From positions 124,001 to 188,000 of the forward strand of contig VZRS01001751.1 in assembly GCA_013398055.1 (NCBI GenBank): a stretch of DNA of 64,000 nt, in the 5' to 3' direction. A model generated the notes under the pieces. That model saw nothing but the letters and a program-made list of their open reading frames with translations, was not told where the DNA came from and did no database searches. Position 1 is the first letter of the stretch. Each line of letters begins with the position of its first letter. Below are positions 13,679-24,900 of the stretch, piece by piece. The position numbers and the translations under genes were made by a program. Source of the stretch: Ifrita kowaldi (lineage: Eukaryota; Chordata; Aves; Passeriformes; Cinclosomatidae).

Positions 13679-14788
13679 TGCAGTGCTCACCGTATTTGTG
13701 CTCCTTTTCTTCCCCCCAGTGTTTAATTCTCTAGCACAGAAGCTGAGAGAATGCTAGAAGTGCTGTTTATCTGCCAGCTCTCCAAGTACTGGAGAGCTCT
13801 GAAAAGAAATAACAAAGAATCTGAAGATGAGAACATCACAGGACAGCTGAAAGATCCACGAAAGATACATGGATGCTGCACAGATTATTTATAGCTATAG
13901 TTTTTCAATTTCAACAGCTCTGAAAAAACGGTTTTCAATATAAGTAACAAGTTTGCACTTCCAGTGCTGATACAGACACACACCTTTCAGTTGGTAGTGG
14001 AGCTGTCTGCTTTGTGGTCATGGTGAGCAAATGCATTTTCACAGTCCTCACTGAGTCCAAGTGGCAGCACTCAAAGTACTTGACCACTTGGTAACATGAA
14101 GGAACAGCATCTATATACCTGGTAGGAGAAGGAGCTGGAAGCACCTGAAGCCTGTTGATGACCGTAAACTTGTTTCAGGCTGCGCATAAACACTTGTTAC
14201 AGGAAACGGCACAGTGGCCATAGCATAACAGAAGTAGTAATTTTGGGAGACACATAAAAAATGCAGTATTAAAGCAAAGAAAAGAGGAGTTAAACATGAT
14301 ACAGCATTTAAGCTAAAGAGAAAACATTCCTCAAATTATATACGAGTGACTAAGCAGAAGAATAAACCAGCTGGAATCTGATGGTGGACCACAGAGATCA
14401 CTGTTAAGAACTGGCTTTTTCAAGTACTACTAGGATAGAAAAGCAAGCATAAAGGCTCAACTAGATTTGACTGTAAAAACTACAAAAAGTTGAGTGCTGC
14501 AAGTACACAGGCAGGAGAGTAATTGTGTTAGGCAATTGTGCAGTACCTTTCCAACAGATGCAGCGTTAAAATGCAGTTGCAATTTACACCCATCAATATA
14601 ATGCATGCTGATATGCTTTCCTTAGAATTATTTTGGAAAAGCAGTAAAGACAAAAAGAACAACAGCAAGGAAGGGGAAGCAAAGGGGAAAATCAGACAGA
14701 TTTATAAAAAATCCAAATGTACTGACACCTGGTATTTCTGAGTTCTGATAACCCCCAATTTCTGAATTCCTTGTTATGCACAGATGAA
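13679..14788. other. Intronic sequence, nothing recognised
   Basis: AT-rich unique intron between the 84-bp duplication and the large repeated segment. No repeat, RNA gene or plausible exon was recognised. Confidence 0.55.
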
Positions 14789-16540
14789 TTTACACACTTA
14801 TAAACTCCACATCTTTTAAATTCTTTTTCTTCATTTCTGACTTAGAATAGTTTTTTTCCAAAAGTTCCAAAAGTACCATGATTCCACCATAGTGACTCAA
14901 TATATGTGGTGCTAAGTTTGATTATCCTTCACTATGAATACAGCAAATATTTCATTTAAAGTTATTTTACCAAAATATGTGAAGTATAAAAAATAATTCT
15001 TCCTTTACGTAATGTTTTAAGCAAAAAAACCCCCACCTTTCAAAATGAATTCTATTATTACTGTATAATTTATTTAGATACCTTTTTTGTTTCTATAGTT
15101 CAATTGAAACTTCTGTTGTACTACCTCTTCAGAGACAGTTTGAACAGTGTAACTGTTACCTTATTAATTAAATTCGTAGAATCACTTTGATAATATCTAC
15201 AACAGACAACAACACGAAGCAGTCAGAATTTGAGTTTTCAAGCAGTATAAGAAGCAGTGGGGTAAGTTCAATTTTTAAGCATATTTATAGACTAAACTAC
15301 CTACCATAACTTTGTGTAACTGAAGTCAGGTTGCATGATGGACCAGAAAGTAAAGAATTACAGTGTTGTGATTCAACCCCAGCTGGCAATCGAGCACCAC
15401 TTCCCAGTCCCTCCATGGTGTGATGGGGAGGAGAATCAGGAAAAAAATTTAAAACTCGAGGGTTAAGATAAGAACGGTTTAATAGCTGCAATGACATAAA
15501 AAAAAAATACTAATAATACCAATCACAATAACAATAGCAATGGAAAGGAGAGGGTGAGAGAGAGACAGAGGAATAAAACCCAAGAGAGAGAAGCAGTGCC
15601 CAATACAATTGCTCAGCACACACTCACCAATGCTCAAATCTATCCTCCAGCAGTGATTGCCCCGCTCTTATGGAAAAACTCCCCCTGGATTACACACTGG
15701 GTGTGATTCTCACTGTATGGAATATCACTTTGGCCAGGTCAGGTCAGCTGTCCTGGCTGAGCAGACCCTCCCAGCTTCCTGTGCACCTGCTGGCTGGCAC
15801 AGCATGGGAAGCTGAAAAGTCCTTGCCTGAAACCTCTGTGTATTACCAACATTACCCTCAGGCTAAACCCAAACCACAGCACTGCACAAGCTACTAAGAA
15901 GGAAACTAACTCTATTACAGCTGAAAACAGACACAGAGAAGTAGAGAATTTGTCCAATCTATTCTTTTCTCCAGCATTTTAAAGCTTGTGCCTCATATTT
16001 TTGTGGTTTGGTTAATTTAAGAACACATCATCATGCCTTTTAGCTATGTATTTATCTCCTGCAGAAATCCTCTTGTGCTGTCAACCTCAGCACTTAACAC
16101 TGATGAAATTATAGGTTTCTGTTGCTCTGCTGATTTCTGTAATTTCATTATGTTGCTAACAGACTTCTCTAGATGTTTGCTAAGCTTACAGAAAAGTGAT
16201 TTTCTTCACTGTTTTCTCAGATACTCAGAAGAGCCACTAGTCCTAAGGGAGGGCATAAGAGCATGATAGAAAATTTTATGACAGATCTAAATAAGGTATC
16301 TCAGAAAAATACACATTGTTTACTGTTGTTCATTATTAATTCTTAAATGCACCACCTTGTTCCAAGTACTGTATGGAAAACTTTAGAAGAATAGTTATAT
16401 TTGAGGTGGGGAGGGAGAGAGAAAGATGAAAAGACAGAAGACTATTACTTTGTCTGTGTACAGACATGCATGTGTATGCAATACTGGCTTCCACAAAGTG
16501 TTTTAATTCCTTACTGTGAGGGTGTTTTATCATAGAATTA
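14789..16540. repeat. 1,752-bp segment, copy 1 of 2 (probable assembly duplication)
   Basis: This segment recurs at 16630-18381 with a constant offset of 1841 bases. The one difference I noticed is A at 15465 versus T at 17306. The copies are separated only by an 89-base run of N. Copy 1 stops exactly at the first N and copy 2 begins exactly after the last N, which is what is expected when two haplotypes or overlapping contigs are placed end to end. Confidence 0.9.
15364..15933 (-). mobile_element. Degraded avian ERV LTR (within copy 1)
   Basis: Read on the minus strand from 15933, the segment begins TGTCTGTTTTCAGCTG and ends at the CA given by the TG at 15364. It carries a poly(A)-type signal ATTAAA (15478-15483, minus strand) followed by CCGTTCTTATC, an AT-rich trinucleotide-like stretch upstream, and a terminal GGGGTTGAATCACAACA. 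This order matches a widespread avian ERV LTR class (ERVL/ERVK-like) that I recognise from memory. No internal proviral genes are adjacent, so it is a solo LTR. The unit is diverged and I see no clear target-site duplication, so the insertion is probably old. It lies in the same orientation as DAPK1. Confidence 0.75.
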
Positions 16541-16629
16541 NNNNNNNNNNNNNNNNNNNNNNNNNNNNNNNNNNNNNNNNNNNNNNNNNNNNNNNNNNNN
16601 NNNNNNNNNNNNNNNNNNNNNNNNNNNNN
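16541..16629. other. Assembly gap, 89 N
   Basis: Run of 89 undetermined bases exactly between the two copies of the 1,752-bp segment. Confidence 0.99.
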
Positions 16630-18381
16630 TTTACACACTTATAAACTCCACATCTTTTAAATTCTTTTTCTTCATTTCTGACTTAGAATAGTTTTTTTCC
16701 AAAAGTTCCAAAAGTACCATGATTCCACCATAGTGACTCAATATATGTGGTGCTAAGTTTGATTATCCTTCACTATGAATACAGCAAATATTTCATTTAA
16801 AGTTATTTTACCAAAATATGTGAAGTATAAAAAATAATTCTTCCTTTACGTAATGTTTTAAGCAAAAAAACCCCCACCTTTCAAAATGAATTCTATTATT
16901 ACTGTATAATTTATTTAGATACCTTTTTTGTTTCTATAGTTCAATTGAAACTTCTGTTGTACTACCTCTTCAGAGACAGTTTGAACAGTGTAACTGTTAC
17001 CTTATTAATTAAATTCGTAGAATCACTTTGATAATATCTACAACAGACAACAACACGAAGCAGTCAGAATTTGAGTTTTCAAGCAGTATAAGAAGCAGTG
17101 GGGTAAGTTCAATTTTTAAGCATATTTATAGACTAAACTACCTACCATAACTTTGTGTAACTGAAGTCAGGTTGCATGATGGACCAGAAAGTAAAGAATT
17201 ACAGTGTTGTGATTCAACCCCAGCTGGCAATCGAGCACCACTTCCCAGTCCCTCCATGGTGTGATGGGGAGGAGAATCAGGAAAAAAATTTAAAACTCGA
17301 GGGTTTAGATAAGAACGGTTTAATAGCTGCAATGACATAAAAAAAAAATACTAATAATACCAATCACAATAACAATAGCAATGGAAAGGAGAGGGTGAGA
17401 GAGAGACAGAGGAATAAAACCCAAGAGAGAGAAGCAGTGCCCAATACAATTGCTCAGCACACACTCACCAATGCTCAAATCTATCCTCCAGCAGTGATTG
17501 CCCCGCTCTTATGGAAAAACTCCCCCTGGATTACACACTGGGTGTGATTCTCACTGTATGGAATATCACTTTGGCCAGGTCAGGTCAGCTGTCCTGGCTG
17601 AGCAGACCCTCCCAGCTTCCTGTGCACCTGCTGGCTGGCACAGCATGGGAAGCTGAAAAGTCCTTGCCTGAAACCTCTGTGTATTACCAACATTACCCTC
17701 AGGCTAAACCCAAACCACAGCACTGCACAAGCTACTAAGAAGGAAACTAACTCTATTACAGCTGAAAACAGACACAGAGAAGTAGAGAATTTGTCCAATC
17801 TATTCTTTTCTCCAGCATTTTAAAGCTTGTGCCTCATATTTTTGTGGTTTGGTTAATTTAAGAACACATCATCATGCCTTTTAGCTATGTATTTATCTCC
17901 TGCAGAAATCCTCTTGTGCTGTCAACCTCAGCACTTAACACTGATGAAATTATAGGTTTCTGTTGCTCTGCTGATTTCTGTAATTTCATTATGTTGCTAA
18001 CAGACTTCTCTAGATGTTTGCTAAGCTTACAGAAAAGTGATTTTCTTCACTGTTTTCTCAGATACTCAGAAGAGCCACTAGTCCTAAGGGAGGGCATAAG
18101 AGCATGATAGAAAATTTTATGACAGATCTAAATAAGGTATCTCAGAAAAATACACATTGTTTACTGTTGTTCATTATTAATTCTTAAATGCACCACCTTG
18201 TTCCAAGTACTGTATGGAAAACTTTAGAAGAATAGTTATATTTGAGGTGGGGAGGGAGAGAGAAAGATGAAAAGACAGAAGACTATTACTTTGTCTGTGT
18301 ACAGACATGCATGTGTATGCAATACTGGCTTCCACAAAGTGTTTTAATTCCTTACTGTGAGGGTGTTTTATCATAGAATTA
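16630..18381. repeat. 1,752-bp segment, copy 2 of 2 (probable assembly duplication)
   Basis: Near-identical to 14789-16540. After 18381 the sequence continues into unique intron (AACTGCTTTCTGTGCC), so this copy carries the true downstream continuation, while copy 1 carries the true upstream junction. The real locus is probably a single segment. Confidence 0.9.
17205..17774 (-). mobile_element. Degraded avian ERV LTR (within copy 2)
   Basis: Second appearance of the LTR described at 15364-15933, differing by the single A/T change at 17306. It should be counted once if the surrounding duplication is an assembly artefact. Confidence 0.75.
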
Positions 18382-19260
18382 AACTGCTTTCTGTGCCACA
18401 CATTTAAAAAGGCAAGTGCCTGCCATTGCCAAGGCTCTCTACGGAGCCTGTCTATCCATTTTTGCATTTGGTCAAGATTGCATCTCACTGAACACAGCTC
18501 CTCAGTACAGTAATTAGTTAAGTGGGAGCAGATTAATCAGATGGCTCTGGCTGACTCAGAGAAGAGAGGATGAAGAAAGACAGCTATGTACTGTGCCTCT
18601 ATGTTGAAAGTAAGACCAAGCGTGCCTGTACAACTTTCCAACCCTCACCCAAAGGAAAGGGGCCGATCTGCTTGGGATTTTCTTATTCTACTGAGAGAAC
18701 CACGATGAAGTTTTCCAACATACTTAATATCAAACAAGTTAAACTGTTGGAGTGTGACTGCATGCACACACCTGTGCATACGTTTGCTGAGCTGAAAAGC
18801 ACTTGTTAACTAGTACAGTCCATCATGCAGAGATGAGGGGAAGTGGTTCCTGTGTATCAGCAATTTGGCAGTAAACATCAACTGCAGATGACTGAATAAT
18901 TCTTCGCATTTAGAAATAAGAAGCTTAGGAAAAAATGCAGTCTCGCGATGATTAGGCTGAATTTCATTAAGTAGAACAAAGCATAAGTCTCAGCCACTCT
19001 CTGTGTACATATAAATATGCACAGTATCTCTATATACATTACTACGAGCATTTTAAAAACAGGATAAAAAATATGAATGGATGATATTTTGTTTACTGTT
19101 TATTTTATACACACTATATTGCGAAGTGAATAGATATTTGATATATTTTATTATAACAAGCAACTGAGTTTCTGTCCTTGAAAAGGGTTTTAATTAGAAA
19201 CACAGCACCTTGAAAAAGAAATTAAAAGTCAAAATGCCTGTAATATTTGCATCCTGCTGG
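18382..19260. other. Intronic sequence, nothing recognised
   Basis: Unique intron following the duplicated segment. No repeat family, RNA gene or credible exon was recognised. Confidence 0.55.
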
Positions 19261-19356
19261 TGTAGTTTGTCTGAAGGCTAATACATAGCCCTTGCCAAGT
19301 ATGGCTGCTGTAGTTTGTCTGAAGGCTAATACATAGCCCTTGCCAAGTATGGCTGC
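19261..19356. repeat. Perfect tandem duplication, 2 x 48 bp
   Basis: A 48-base unit beginning TGTAGTTTGTCTGAAGGCTA occupies 19261-19308 and is repeated without any difference at 19309-19356. Perfect identity between copies suggests a recent event or an ongoing length polymorphism. The unit is intronic and does not encode a recognised protein. Confidence 0.95.
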
Positions 19357-19879
19357 TATGTAACCAGATGGGAATGCAGTCCTCTCTTTTATCCAAGGAG
19401 AGTGCCTTCACATTTTTTTTTCCTTTTAAAAATGGCTTTGTTTCAATTCACAGCTTGAAACTGAACAGGGTTTCAGTGAAAACCTGTGTTCTGACAGCAT
19501 TACATCAATTCTCCCCATGGAGCTACACTTAGATCTGTTCAGTGTGATTCCCAACTGCTGGCATGTGACCTTGGGGTGGGGAGAAGAGTGGAAGGAATTA
19601 TGAAAAGTAAATTCAGAGATGTGTGATTCAATGTGAAAGAAGTTACGAAAACACTTTAACAAACAGTGATGTAAGTTCTGCTTGTGTTCAGAGGAAGGGG
19701 TTAAAATGGTAAGAATGGCAAGGAAGATGGTGGATTTGCTCAAGCTGGGAGCGCCAAGGCCTGGAGAATAACAGTGTGGGAAACCATATGTCAAACCTGC
19801 TGCTGTTTATCCTTTATCTGGATGATAGATAGTTTGAAGAAGTAGAATTTCTGTGTAGAGACAACATAGGTGTTTACAG

Positions 19880-20211
19880 AGACTTGTAGGCCCTATCCCA
19901 GACATGCCTGAGCTCCCTGTTGGGAGAGAGATCAAAGCAGAGCCCATAAAAAGCACAGGAGATCACAGCATGGTGCTAAACTCCGCGTGCGCAGGCCCTG
20001 GATAAACGGGCACAGCAGCAGCCCTGCCGCCCGCTAGGATTGGACTGAGCCTGACGGCGTCTGTGCCCTCGTTCTGTGTGTCTCTGCTGCCCAGCCTTGT
20101 TTCAGGATCCTCCAGTCAGTGAGGTAATGGAGTAAATTTATTCTTTGCATTTCAGCTGTGGTGGTTTTGGTTACCCTGTCACCTGTGTGTGTTGATTCAC
20201 AGTTCAACACA
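19880..20211 (+). mobile_element. Possible LTR remnant
   Basis: The segment is unusually GC-rich for this intron. It contains a CATAAAAAGC TATA-like box at about 19947-19956, a GC-rich stretch downstream, then a T-rich end reading TAAATTTATTCTTTGCATTT and GGTTACCCTGTCACCTG. The order resembles a U3-R-U5 layout of avian ERV LTRs, but neither terminus nor a target duplication could be fixed. It could equally be unique sequence. Confidence 0.3.
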
Positions 20212-20341
20212 GAAGCTATTTGTATTTTCCTTACGTAGTCCACCTCCTTGATATTTAATTAGATATGGCTGAATTGTGGTTTGCTTCACCATTTCAAAGG
20301 AATGTTTAGGTAAGTATTTGAGTCATGATGCATCACACATT

Positions 20342-20755
20342 AATAGAACCACGGAACAGCTGGCTTGGAAGGGACCTTAAAGACTGAGTTCCAACTGCTC
20401 TGCGATAGGCAGGGACACCTCCCACTAAACCAGACTGCGCAAAGCTCCATGCAACTTGGCATTGAACGCTTCCACATATAGGGCATCCACAACTTCTCTG
20501 GGCAACCAGTTCCAGTGCCTCACCACCCTCAGAGTAAAGAATTTCTTCCTAATACCTACTTTTAAGAATTCTTTCTTTCAGTTTAAAGCCATTCTTCTTG
20601 TTTCCTCACTACATGCCCTTGTGAAAAATCCCTCTCCAGGCCTTCCTCTAGGCCCCCTCCATGTATTGAAAGGCTGCTGTAAGGTCCCCCAGAACTTTCT
20701 CTCTTTGAGGTTGAACAGCCGCAACTCTCTCAGTCTGTCAGTATACAGCTTGGCA
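20342..20755 (-). mobile_element. CR1 LINE 3' fragment (left arm of head-to-head pair, copy 1)
   Basis: The reverse complement shows the CR1 coding-end motif with CTGTTCAACCTCAAAGAGAG, the GAATTCTT and GGAAGAAATTCTTTACTCTG block, the GGCACTGGAACTGGTTGCCC block and the CR1 3' end near 20342 (AGGTCCCTTCCAAGCC). It is 5'-truncated and non-coding. Positions 20382 onward recur at 21084 onward (see the duplication entries). Confidence 0.85.
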
Positions 20756-21082
20756 TTACAGAATGGGAACAAGTAAATGATGTTCAACCACAATATAAGA
20801 AAGACATTCAGCTATTAGAGTGTCCAAAGGTGGGCCATGACAATGGTGAAGGGTCTTGAGGAGAAGCTGAATAATGAGGAGCTGGTCTGTTCAGCCTGGA
20901 GGAGACTGAGGACAGACCTCATTGCAGTCTTCAACTTCCTTGTGACGGGAAGAGGAGGGGCAGGCACTGATCTCTTCTCTGTGGTGCCCAGTGACAGAAC
21001 CCGAGGGAACGGCCTGAAGCTGTGTCAGGAGAGGTTTCGGTCGGGTATCAGGAGGGTGGTTGGGCACTGGAACAGGCTCCCC
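20382..21082. repeat. 701-bp segment, copy 1 of 2 (probable assembly duplication)
   Basis: Identical, as far as I can read, to 21084-21784 with a constant offset of 702. A lone N at 21083 separates the copies. Copy 1 stops in the middle of the CR1 phrase AACAGGCTCCCC, whereas copy 2 continues that phrase into normal CR1 sequence. This pattern points to a misjoin rather than a biological tandem repeat. Confidence 0.9.
20797..21082 (+). mobile_element. CR1 LINE fragment (right arm of head-to-head pair, copy 1, interrupted)
   Basis: Plus-strand CR1 sequence starting around AAGAAAGACATTCAGCTATT and including GGTCTGTTCAGCCTGGAGGA, CCTCATTGCAGTCTTCAACT and GGGCACTGGAACAGGCTCC, all typical of the CR1 3' coding end. 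It is cut off at the N at 21083. It differs clearly from the adjacent minus-strand fragment, so it appears to belong to another CR1 subfamily. Confidence 0.85.
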
Positions 21083-21083
21083 N

Positions 21084-21457
21084 GACTGAGTTCCAACTGC
21101 TCTGCGATAGGCAGGGACACCTCCCACTAAACCAGACTGCGCAAAGCTCCATGCAACTTGGCATTGAACGCTTCCACATATAGGGCATCCACAACTTCTC
21201 TGGGCAACCAGTTCCAGTGCCTCACCACCCTCAGAGTAAAGAATTTCTTCCTAATACCTACTTTTAAGAATTCTTTCTTTCAGTTTAAAGCCATTCTTCT
21301 TGTTTCCTCACTACATGCCCTTGTGAAAAATCCCTCTCCAGGCCTTCCTCTAGGCCCCCTCCATGTATTGAAAGGCTGCTGTAAGGTCCCCCAGAACTTT
21401 CTCTCTTTGAGGTTGAACAGCCGCAACTCTCTCAGTCTGTCAGTATACAGCTTGGCA
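21084..21457 (-). mobile_element. CR1 LINE 3' fragment (left arm, copy 2)
   Basis: Repeat appearance of the minus-strand CR1 fragment at 20382-20755, lacking its 3'-most 40 bases because the duplicated segment begins inside it. Confidence 0.85.
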
Positions 21458-21784
21458 TTACAGAATGGGAACAAGTAAATGATGTTCAACCACAATATAA
21501 GAAAGACATTCAGCTATTAGAGTGTCCAAAGGTGGGCCATGACAATGGTGAAGGGTCTTGAGGAGAAGCTGAATAATGAGGAGCTGGTCTGTTCAGCCTG
21601 GAGGAGACTGAGGACAGACCTCATTGCAGTCTTCAACTTCCTTGTGACGGGAAGAGGAGGGGCAGGCACTGATCTCTTCTCTGTGGTGCCCAGTGACAGA
21701 ACCCGAGGGAACGGCCTGAAGCTGTGTCAGGAGAGGTTTCGGTCGGGTATCAGGAGGGTGGTTGGGCACTGGAACAGGCTCCCC
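21084..21784. repeat. 701-bp segment, copy 2 of 2 (probable assembly duplication)
   Basis: Second copy of 20382-21082. It continues uninterrupted into CR1 sequence after 21784, so it carries the authentic right-hand junction. Confidence 0.9.
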
Positions 21785-21945
21785 AGGGCAGCGGTCACAG
21801 CACCAGCCTGACAGAGTTCCAGAAGCCTTTGGACAACCCTCAGGCACATGGTGTGTTTCTTGCAGATGTCTTGTGCAGGCCCAAGAGTGTGACTCAATGA
21901 TCCTAATAGGTCATTTCCAACTAAGCATATTGTATGATTCTATGA
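21499..21945 (+). mobile_element. CR1 LINE 3' fragment (right arm, copy 2, complete to 3' end)
   Basis: Plus-strand CR1 running from AAGAAAGACATTCAGC through the arginine-rich coding end, then the GGCCCAAGAGTGTGACTCAA and CCTAATAGGTCATTTCCAAC 3' untranslated segment, to the terminal TATGATTCTATGA. It is 5'-truncated. With the minus-strand fragment it forms a head-to-head pair whose outer ends are both CR1 3' ends, so they are two separate insertions rather than one element with an internal inversion. Confidence 0.88.
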
Positions 21946-24900
21946 ACATTATTAACATTTAAGACCCTTTCAATTGCCAAATTAAAGGCAAATACATTAA
22001 ATTACAACAAAGCATTAAAACAGAAACATGTATCGCAGATTTTATATAAACAAATAGTAAAAACATCACCTCTGAAGACTTTATTTGCATTGAACTCAAA
22101 TTTATCTCTAAAGATACTATTGTTCAAAAGAATGAGGAAGAAGAATATGGGAGTTACAGCAAAGAATGGAAAGCTCTGTTTTCCAATATATACATATTTC
22201 AACAAATATTTACTATCTAAACTGAACTGCCACACAAAGCATGTAATTGTGAGACAGTCAAGGCTTATAAAGGCATTTCATAATTGTTTAAAAATATTAG
22301 ACAATGAAGCTTACCAGGACTTTAAATAAGAGTTAACATCCATAAACTCAAATTGGCAGGTAACAACTCCACAATGTAATAGAAATTTCACTAAGTCCTT
22401 TGGAAACCACCTGCTCAGAAGAAAATGCTGTGCAAGAAAGATGCATCTCTAATCCTCTGATCAGTCCTTAAGCCTAACCTTTGGTGCTGCCTAAATTTTG
22501 TGTTTCTGTATACTTCATTGGTTACTCGCAAATTCAGGTTAAGTTTTTTATTGATTTTTCATGAAAAACTTCAAGTGACTCAATTTCCCTCTATTTAGAT
22601 AACTGTAAAATTAATTCAATTTCTGTTTTCCCAAATTGTCTTCAAATTTCTCATGGCATTAAAAATAACCTTTATAATTTTCTTTTTCGTATTCAATAAA
22701 AGAGGGATCTATAAAACCAAAACCTGACAAGTCCAAGATTTAGATTTTGGAGCATAGCACCTCTAGTATTCACTCTCTTGTCCTTTCTCCCCCCATAGTG
22801 GTGACTGGGTTTCCTGGTTACAATCCATGGGATACACTAGCCTTGTTCTCTCTGGCCACTGCGGCAACTGAGGCAACACTGTGCAATGTGCTCCGTTTCT
22901 TTTGCTGTATGGTTTGTAGCCTTTCTTGGTCAAAATTCTGCAATACAAACGAAACACCACTTGTTTGCCTTTCACTTTTTATTAAAACTAACTTTTGAAT
23001 AAAAGTTGTATGGCTTCATTGGCTGTTTATCTCTAGTGTTCACCACCTTCGGTCCTCTTCATCCCATTCACTATTTTCTTTTAATACAACACAAAGCTTT
23101 CCTTCTCATGATTTTCACCAGTGTCAGTCCCCTGTATTTATTTTCCTCACTCAGCTGTCTCAATTCCAGATTTTTATAACCTCCACCTTCACCTGCAGCT
23201 TCAGCACTTGCAAGTAAGTCCATCTTCTCTTGTACCTCACTAAATCTTGGTCTTCAAGCCATTGTTGTCAAAAACTTGGAAAAATTACAAATTTCTCCTC
23301 ATTCCTTCCACCTCTGCTCTCATCTTTATTGCTCTTCCTGTCCTTACACATTCACCTGACTCCAGTAGGGTGGCCAGGTACTCAGATCTCTTCCTGAAGC
23401 TCAGTTAAAGAAATGAATCAGTACCCCCAGCGAAGTCTCTCCCAGGAGAGATGCCCTTCTCCAAATCACCCTCTCGATACCTGTACTATGTTCTCTGCCT
23501 GACACTTGCTTTCCTTCCAACTTACCTAGCTCACTTGCACGATAAAATGGCAAAGCGTACCAAAAACATAACTGAAAAAACCCCAACCAAACCCAAACCA
23601 CCATTATGCTTCTGTTCTGGATTAAACAGAGTGCTGCATCCCAAACATGACGTTCACACACACCCAGTACTTTTAATGCTCAGTAGGGCTTATTCAGTAT
23701 GTGGACAGAAACAGTTCTTCAGAACCTATTAAATTCTCAGCAATGGATGTATGAAAGGATGGACGTAGTGCATGTTCAAGTTAACACACAGAGTTTTAAA
23801 CAAATCCTTTAATCTACAAAAAAAGGAATAAACAATAATCAGAGTTATTAATTTGAATCTTCTACATACCTCATTAAAATACAATTCTGCTACTCCCTTT
23901 TATTTAGGTATCTTAATTACACTTGTTAGAAGTCTTTTAATGAAAAAAAAGTAAAAGCATATATGTGCAAAGACTAACTTAACAGTTAAGTGGCAGATGG
24001 CACATCATGCAGTTACATGCAGTATCAATCTGTGACATGGGCAAAAGGATTAATCTACAAATCTTGCTGTATAACCAGCATCAATATAGAAACTATCTGC
24101 CTCCCCACCTCATATGTATAAAAAAAAATTGTATTCCTTAGGCAATAGTATTTCAGTGAGAAATTCTTGGACATTTACCTGCCCAGTTGCTTTTGGGTCC
24201 AAGTCAGTTCATTTTAAGTACTGCCCCATTTACAGTACAAACCATCTGAAGTTCCTGCATTTGCCAAGATATTTCACTCACTGAAATTCTATTATGTATG
24301 AAGTTTCACACCTCTTTTCTAATTTCAATCCACTATTCTTCTGAAGAGGTAAATACAACTACTTTAGGTTAGCTTTAGGTTTTTTTACTTCCTCTCTTTA
24401 TCAACAGTCTCACCACAACTGAACTAAATGGCACAATTAACCAAAAACACATTAAAATAATTTTTCTTTGGTTTACTGCATGCATCTAGATCTAACTCTG
24501 AAGACAGCGAAGCCTGCAGCACTTGTATGCTGCCCAATCTGAGAGCATAGTACAGATGCAATAGCTGGAGGGGGGAGAAAAGACAGAGACCAAGCATTTT
24601 ATTTTTCTTTTTATATTGTCAGCTTCTAGCCAAATCCCTGTAACTCTCTCCAATCCCTTTCCTTAAAGGAAAAATAGAGCTTATGACCTAGCAAGTCAAT
24701 CTATGTGGCTTTATGTTAAAACATGCTCAACTGAAGATCGCTGCTTGTTATTACTTTGATATTGGTTTTGTTTAAAGTGGAAATACATTCTATTAGAACT
24801 TTGTACTACAGCAACAATCACAGCATACTTGTGAAAGTAATGGATGAAAATCATCCATGCCAAAAACCAGCTCACTTCATTAAAAACACAGTGTTCTCTT

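Noticed and set aside
19229..19411. Small frame with a duplicated peptide
   Set aside because: The peptide repeat follows from the 48-bp tandem DNA duplication (48 is divisible by 3).
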